A stretch of 35,110 nucleotides of DNA, taken from positions 1 through 35,110 of the IMG/VR virus record IMGVR_UViG_3300046454_000570, one strand, 5' to 3'. A program made the translations under genes and the position numbers. Shown here piece after piece: positions 31,473-35,110 of this stretch. Origin of the DNA: a virus. Within the stretch, counting starts at the first letter, position 1; each line of letters starts with the position of its first letter. Below the pieces are notes generated by a model. The model saw only the letters and a list, made by a program, of their open reading frames with translations, ran no database searches and had not been told where the DNA came from.

Positions 31473-32384
31473 ATGGGATTCAGTCCACCGTTTGAGATCA
31501 ACGGGATTCCTTGCGAGTTCTTCGTGCCTGGCGAGGGATCGCAATCTCTCGTGGAGTCATTTGTTCCCGGAGGTCCCACGGCCACCCTGCTCATCAAGTG
31601 CGCCTGGGCCGACCGCCAGGAGGTGATCCAGGGACTTCTGGGGCTGAACGGGTCCACAGGAGGAACCATCGATCGGATTCCTCCTCTCGAGTATTTTGAC
31701 TCGCTTGTGGCCGAGGACTTCCGGACCATCGGCATCGCGGGACCCTACTGGGTCTGCACCTCGATCCCCAATGTTTCCGGTATCGGCTGGATCACGAACC
31801 AGGAGAATGGATTTGGCGCTTATCAGGATGCGGTCCTTCAGTGCCAGTTCACGGTGCCGAGCTACAACCCGGGAGAGTTCGATCCTGCTAACCTGGATGT
31901 CCTGAACATCGCTTTCGTGACTCCCACAGTCCGCACCTCCACCGAGGTGTTCGTTCCGCCCACGAAGGCCACATTCTTCTATTCAGGAGATACCGCCAGA
32001 CCCCTGCTCAATAGCCACGTGGGCTTGCTTCAGGTCCATCTTGAACTGGAACTGATGCGCCATTATATGCCATTTACTGTAATCAATGCTATCATGACTA
32101 TTTCCGGCAGCGTCAACATGAACCCGGTACAGGTTGGTGATCGATCTTTCGGGCCAGAGCATGTCTTGTTCCTCATGGGAGAAATTAGCCCCACGGCAGA
32201 TCCTGCTACGGGAGGGCGACTCTGGGATATCCCTCTACGGCTACTCTGTAGCGCAAACCACACATGGAATGAGTTCCTGAATGAAAAGGGTGTTTACGAA
32301 ATCGTGAAAACGTCAGGAGCAGGTGGTGTCAGTCCCTATCCTGTCAGCGATATCTCCATACTCTTTGGTATCGACTTTACTTGA
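31473..32384 (+). CDS. Probable distal or minor tail protein
   Basis: The ATG at 31473 follows the tape measure stop by one base with GGCGGGA upstream; an in-frame start at 31446 within the tape measure gene is less likely. The 303-residue protein is beta-rich (FEINGIPCEFFVPGEGSQSL; WVCTSIPNVSGIGWITNQEN; VLQCQFTVPSYNPGEFDPAN). In siphophages the gene after the tape measure is often the distal tail protein; no sequence motif proves that here. Confidence 0.72.
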   Translation: MGFSPPFEINGIPCEFFVPGEGSQSLVESFVPGGPTATLLIKCAWADRQEVIQGLLGLNGSTGGTIDRIPPLEYFDSLVAEDFRTIGIAGPYWVCTSIPNVSGIGWITNQENGFGAYQDAVLQCQFTVPSYNPGEFDPANLDVLNIAFVTPTVRTSTEVFVPPTKATFFYSGDTARPLLNSHVGLLQVHLELELMRHYMPFTVINAIMTISGSVNMNPVQVGDRSFGPEHVLFLMGEISPTADPATGGRLWDIPLRLLCSANHTWNEFLNEKGVYEIVKTSGAGGVSPYPVSDISILFGIDFT

Positions 32385-32393
32385 GATTACCCC

Positions 32394-32828
32394 ATGTCCT
32401 GGCAGGGCCTCTACGGTCGTAGCTTCCCACTTCAGCGGCCCTACACTCCGCTGATCTTCACCAGTGCGCGCCGGATCAACCCCATGATCCAGGCGATCAA
32501 CAACCTGCACAGGCGCAGGGTGAATCCTGGGCTCATCAGTATCGAGGCGGCGGGTATCCAGAACGAGGTGGGGATTGGCACAGAAGAGGTCTACGCTCGT
32601 TTGATTGCCACCTCGGGCTCGGGAGGCGCATACACCTGGCAAGGAATCACAGGCGATCCTGCGGGCTCCACATGGCTCGATCTACCCGCAATTGTTTCCG
32701 ACAATGGTGGCGTGGATCTGGCCTATGAAGCCAACGGCAACTCCGCGCTCACCCTGCCAGTCAGGGTCTTCCTGCGCCGCGAGTCCGGATCGGGACGCTA
32801 CGTCTTCATCTATGGAACTTGCCCATGA
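32394..32828 (+). CDS. Tail-region protein, QRPYTP family member 1
   Basis: The 144-residue product begins with FPLQRPYTPLIFTSARRINP and MIQAINNLHRRRVNPGL, a helix motif shared with the next gene. The rest is a beta domain: YARLIATSGSGGAYTWQGIT ends with LPVRVFLRRESGSGRYVFIY, a pattern repeated in the next protein. No known domain can be named. It is likely a tail-tip or fibre-base protein. Ribosome site is weak. Confidence 0.72.
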   Translation: MSWQGLYGRSFPLQRPYTPLIFTSARRINPMIQAINNLHRRRVNPGLISIEAAGIQNEVGIGTEEVYARLIATSGSGGAYTWQGITGDPAGSTWLDLPAIVSDNGGVDLAYEANGNSALTLPVRVFLRRESGSGRYVFIYGTCP

Positions 32829-32837
32829 GGAGGAGTT

Positions 32838-33623
32838 ATGGGCTTCCGTAGTGAACACTATCAGCGGCCCTACACGCCTGTCAGTGCCCGCACCCTGAAT
32901 GGTCTGACCCAGGGCATCAATCAGCTCTCACGTGCACGCCGGAACCCGTACCTTCAGCCCCGTGGATTCTGGGCCAGACTTTCGGGCTCCTCTTCGCCCT
33001 ATCAGTTCGAGGAGGTCACGGGTACTGAGGTCATGGGCATCATCCTCTGGACCACCGTGCCTGGCGGGATCTCGGGAAGTACCGCGGTGGAGCTGAATGG
33101 AGTCAGCGGGCTCGATGCTCTTGTTGTTTTTCTGGAGAGCAGAGATGTGCTCGATGGGGGCTCATACATCTTCGAGTACCCACGTCGAGGAAGCAGTGGC
33201 GGCGGCACCAACAGCGGAATCCCGGGTTGTACCTGTTCGCCGATGCCCAACACGATCAATATGGTATCGAGCAAACCAGCCTCAAATAATGGGATATTTC
33301 AGAGCGCAACACTTCAATTTGGTCCGACACCTGGACCGCTCCTGCCTGTAGTCTCAGCAGCAAATTCCTATCTGAGCACAACGACGTTTTTTGACACGGT
33401 CCTCGCAGTCTCGTTTTATTACTTTCTTACATGCGTGACTGGGCAATATGTCCTAACGCGCGTCTATGAGACGTCTCCATTCGGATCACCCTTCCGTGAT
33501 AGTGTCCGCTACAAATGGACCCCTGGATTTCCGGGCAACTCCTGTGGGCCGCCATTCACAATGACAAATGGACAAATCTTTCTGGGTGGAGATTCATCTT
33601 GTATCGTAACTCTCTCGGGATAA
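32838..33623 (+). CDS. Tail-region protein, QRPYTP family member 2 with extra C-terminal domain
   Basis: A strong GAGGAGGAG site precedes the ATG. Residues 1-125 are paralogous to the 32394 product: HYQRPYTPVSARTLNGLTQG, INQLSRARRNPYL, a beta domain, LDALVVFLESRDVLDGGSYI. After a Ser/Gly linker and CTCSPMPNT comes a different domain (~130-261) with SFYYFLTCVTGQYVLTRVY and a Cys (NSCGPP). The AT-richer 3' half suggests a swapped domain, as for receptor-binding proteins. Confidence 0.74.
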   Translation: MGFRSEHYQRPYTPVSARTLNGLTQGINQLSRARRNPYLQPRGFWARLSGSSSPYQFEEVTGTEVMGIILWTTVPGGISGSTAVELNGVSGLDALVVFLESRDVLDGGSYIFEYPRRGSSGGGTNSGIPGCTCSPMPNTINMVSSKPASNNGIFQSATLQFGPTPGPLLPVVSAANSYLSTTTFFDTVLAVSFYYFLTCVTGQYVLTRVYETSPFGSPFRDSVRYKWTPGFPGNSCGPPFTMTNGQIFLGGDSSCIVTLSG

Positions 33624-33626
33624 CCC

Positions 33627-33848
33627 ATGCCAGTTCCTCCTTATAATGTTGGCGAAAGTGTCACCCATAGTAGTCCTCCCGCGGATTCCATGATCGGAAC
33701 GGGATTCGGACCATCCTATTACATCGTCAATCCTGGGACTGTTATTGACATGACAGGAATCATGATTGTTGAATGGGACAATGGCTCCATATCCTTGTAT
33801 GAGTTTGACGACCCGGGCCTGAATTTTATCGAGCCCACTCCACCATGA
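33627..33848 (+). CDS. Small beta-type protein, unknown
   Basis: This 73-residue acidic protein contains VGESVTHSSPPADSMIGTGF and MIVEWDNGSISLYEFDDPGL. The pattern is of one small beta-barrel. It starts 3 nt after the gene before and overlaps the next by ATGA. No homology can be stated. It is probably a small virion or tail accessory component. Confidence 0.68.
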   Translation: MPVPPYNVGESVTHSSPPADSMIGTGFGPSYYIVNPGTVIDMTGIMIVEWDNGSISLYEFDDPGLNFIEPTPP

Positions 33849-34099
33849 ATCCGGCCATGCGCGCCAGGATGGAAGCTCTGCGCGATTCCGTGCCGAAGCC
33901 CGAGTACAACCTGGCGATCGACGCCGTCTCCAACTGTTCTTCCCTGGGTCGTTCGCTCGAGATTCCCGCCCAGGACAACCCTTGTGGCTGTCTCGAAATG
34001 TATGTGTGTAGTACGAACGAGGGTATGCCTTCACGTCGTGGCGCCACCACGACCTATCACTGTCTCCAGTGCCAGTTCCGCAAACTTGGGATCACATGA
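33845..34099 (+). CDS. Small Cys-rich protein, last late gene
   Basis: The 84-residue protein overlaps the one before by 4 nt. The C-terminal part has CGCLEMYVC and CLQC (about residues 47-55 and 74-77), which could bind one zinc. The N-terminal part is helical (MNPAMRARMEALRDSVPKPE). It is the last + strand gene before a convergent minus gene, which it overlaps by 8 nt, with no hairpin terminator seen between them. Confidence 0.68.
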   Translation: MNPAMRARMEALRDSVPKPEYNLAIDAVSNCSSLGRSLEIPAQDNPCGCLEMYVCSTNEGMPSRRGATTTYHCLQCQFRKLGIT

Positions 34100-34742
34100 T
34101 CGATTCTTTCCAGTGATACTCCATCACGCATTCCCTTCCTACATACATGAACTTCCCCTTGTTCGATCCTTCCAGGACCTTGACGATCGCGTACTCGAAA
34201 TACTCATCTCTTCCAGAGGGTTTAATCGCTCGTCGCTTCATCGTGCGATCCAGGCGAAACAGGGTTACCAGCGTTCCCGCCTTCAGATAAACAACATGAT
34301 GATTGATCCGGACTTCTTCCCTGGCGGATTCGCTTTGCAGTCTGGGAGTCATGAAGGTTACCCAGTCCTTCAACCGCGACCCCGCAGCCACATCATGCTG
34401 ATCTGAATCAATCGCACAGAAAAGCATGTATTCCTTTCCAGGAATCAGGTCCAGGGGCTCATCAGGGACCCTGATCTTCCTGGTCTCTTCCTTCCTGGGA
34501 GCTTCGGGGATTTCCGGAGCGGGTGGTGGGGCTGGGACAGCCGCACCATCGATTCGCTGGATCGACCTGATCCGATTCCGGAACCAGCGCGAAGTTGTCC
34601 CGTCTGGACGATGAAAGATATAGCAGTCCCCGTCCATCTCGTAGCTGGTTATCTCGTACTTCAGGCCATTCACCTCGGTCACCTGGAACAAGGTAGACGT
34701 GGGCGCCTGCGCCAGAACAACCGCAACCAGAAGCGAAAACAT
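34092..34742 (-). CDS. Secreted or membrane-anchored protein, possible moron
   Basis: The only clear minus-strand gene. The 216-residue product starts with MFSLLVAVVLAQA, a short hydrophobic signal-like segment ending in AQA. A beta segment follows (FQVTEVNGLKYEITSYEMDG), then a Pro-rich linker (~70-85) and an alpha/beta domain to the end (EYMLFCAIDSDQHDVAAGSR; FEYAIVKVLEGSNKGKFMYV). No family is recognised. A single, oppositely oriented exported protein at the end of a late operon resembles a moron. GGAG lies nine bases upstream of the ATG. No good promoter is seen on this strand. Confidence 0.75.
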   Translation of the reverse strand: MFSLLVAVVLAQAPTSTLFQVTEVNGLKYEITSYEMDGDCYIFHRPDGTTSRWFRNRIRSIQRIDGAAVPAPPPAPEIPEAPRKEETRKIRVPDEPLDLIPGKEYMLFCAIDSDQHDVAAGSRLKDWVTFMTPRLQSESAREEVRINHHVVYLKAGTLVTLFRLDRTMKRRAIKPSGRDEYFEYAIVKVLEGSNKGKFMYVGRECVMEYHWKESIM

Positions 34743-34808
34743 TCGTGTGGCTCCGTGAAGTTAGGTGAACTACCCATCTTGAGCAAACGACCAATTCTAC
34801 AGATCACA

Positions 34809-34822
34809 TCGAGATTTCTCGA
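34809..34822. promoter_or_regulatory. Palindrome upstream of the promoter
   Basis: TCGAG (34809-34813) and CTCGA (34818-34822) are perfect halves around ATTT, about 18 bp upstream of the -35 box. It looks like an operator or activator site for the divergent region. Confidence 0.45.
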
Positions 34823-34839
34823 AATTTTCTTACTCATTC

Positions 34840-34868
34840 TTGACGGCGTTCCGGTCAAAGTCTAGTAT
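34840..34868 (+). promoter_or_regulatory. Sigma70-type promoter overlapped by a palindrome
   Basis: TTGACG (34840-34845), a 17-bp spacer and TAGTAT (34863-34868) form a close match to the sigma70 consensus. Transcription would start near 34875 and lead to the gene at 34918. The inverted repeat TTGAC...GTCAA (34840-34844 and 34854-34858) covers the -35 box and part of the spacer, so a bound repressor would block polymerase. Confidence 0.75.
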
Positions 34869-34917
34869 GTCCCATGTCTGAACTTTGATCGTGTCGTTCA
34901 AACCGGAAATCACCTTA

Positions 34918-35110
34918 ATGCCTGATACAGAAGGAGTTATCAACCTCAGAGAGGCTGCGATCGAGCTGCGCATATCGCCACAGGCCCTGGGTCAGATCGT
35001 GAGACGCCTGGGCATCTCGTCACAGCGCATGATCGGCAACTCCAAGGGCATAAGCGCCCAGGATCGCCGCCGCATTCACGAGTTCTTCGAGTCCCACAAC
35101 CGGAAGGAGA
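34918..35110 (+). CDS. Helix-turn-helix protein (partial, runs off window)
   Basis: An ATG at 34918 opens a frame that stays open to the window end (64 residues). INLREAAIELRISPQALGQI then VRRLGISSQRMIGNS has the spacing of an N-terminal MerR/excisionase-type helix-turn-helix, followed by a basic helix (DRRRIHEFFESHNRKE). It lies 43 bases after the predicted transcription start of the promoter described above. It may be a phage transcription regulator or excisionase. It is the first gene of the next, probably early, region. Confidence 0.68.
   Translation, partial: MPDTEGVINLREAAIELRISPQALGQIVRRLGISSQRMIGNSKGISAQDRRRIHEFFESHNRKE

Noticed and set aside
32394-34099. Endolysin or holin among the small genes after the tape measure
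   Set aside because: No peptidase, muramidase or amidase motif and no multi-pass membrane segment is seen in any of them.
34743-34860. Minus-strand promoter for the secreted protein gene (TTGACC or TAGAAT on the reverse strand)
   Set aside because: Neither box has a partner at a proper spacing, so no call is made.
1-35110. CRISPR array, IS element, integrase, att site
   Set aside because: No spaced repeats, transposase, recombinase motif or direct-repeat attachment core is visible in the window.

Overview
The window is a stretch of the late (virion morphogenesis) region of a tailed, long-tailed dsDNA phage or prophage (siphovirus-like Caudoviricetes with an HK97-type head). Almost everything is on the + strand, GC-rich and tightly packed, with many 1-, 4- or 8-nt overlaps (ATGA, TGATG). 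Recognisable hallmarks are the large terminase, portal with a MuF-like tail, HK97-type prohead protease, HK97-fold major capsid protein, gp6-like connector, gp10-like neck protein, two tail-tube-like paralogues and a tape measure protein. Host and phage genus cannot be fixed from the sequence. The modular surface proteins (golvesin/xanthan-lyase-like modules, LamG lectin, a tail-fibre repeat protein) resemble those seen in environmental bacteria such as Planctomycetota and their phages, which is only a hint.

Layout: 1-471 is a mostly non-coding, structured leader with a possible gene end. 472-2128 holds an HNH nuclease and two unknown genes, closed by an intrinsic terminator at 2184-2229. 2280-5334 is the packaging cluster (two unknown genes, probable small terminase, zinc-ribbon protein, large terminase). 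5354-5977 is an HNH homing-type endonuclease with its expected catalytic His replaced by Gln, lying between terminase and portal. 6050-12594 is the head module (zinc-ribbon protein, portal-MuF fusion, small ORF, protease with a long Cys/His-bearing extension, major capsid protein preceded by three stem-loops, probable decoration protein). 12607-15548 is an unusual cassette directly after the capsid genes: two consecutive GroES/cpn10-like proteins (one degenerate with a Cys/His loop, one with an intact mobile loop fused to zinc ribbons), an acidic protein, a GT4-type glycosyltransferase and another zinc-ribbon protein.

15552-17188 encodes head-tail connectors. 17196-25324 is an insertion-like block of host-interaction proteins: a 1672-residue protein with golvesin-like modules and a clan GH-A-like glycosidase domain, a small protein, a LamG lectin and a repetitive fibre-like protein. 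Tail genes follow at 25327-34099: terminator-like protein, gp10-like protein with a low-complexity tail, small Cys protein, tail-tube paralogue pair, chaperone-position pair, tape measure and tail-tip-side proteins.

At 34092-34742 a minus-strand gene for a secreted or membrane-anchored protein ends convergently on the tail operon. Beyond it lies a regulatory region with a good sigma70-type promoter overlapped by palindromes, driving a helix-turn-helix protein that runs off the window. No integrase, tRNA, CRISPR, IS element, lysis gene or replication gene is visible.

The most distinctive biology is the capsid-adjacent chaperonin/zinc-ribbon/glycosyltransferase cassette, the large predicted virion glycosidase between head and tail genes, and the number of small Cys-x2-Cys proteins scattered through the structural operon.
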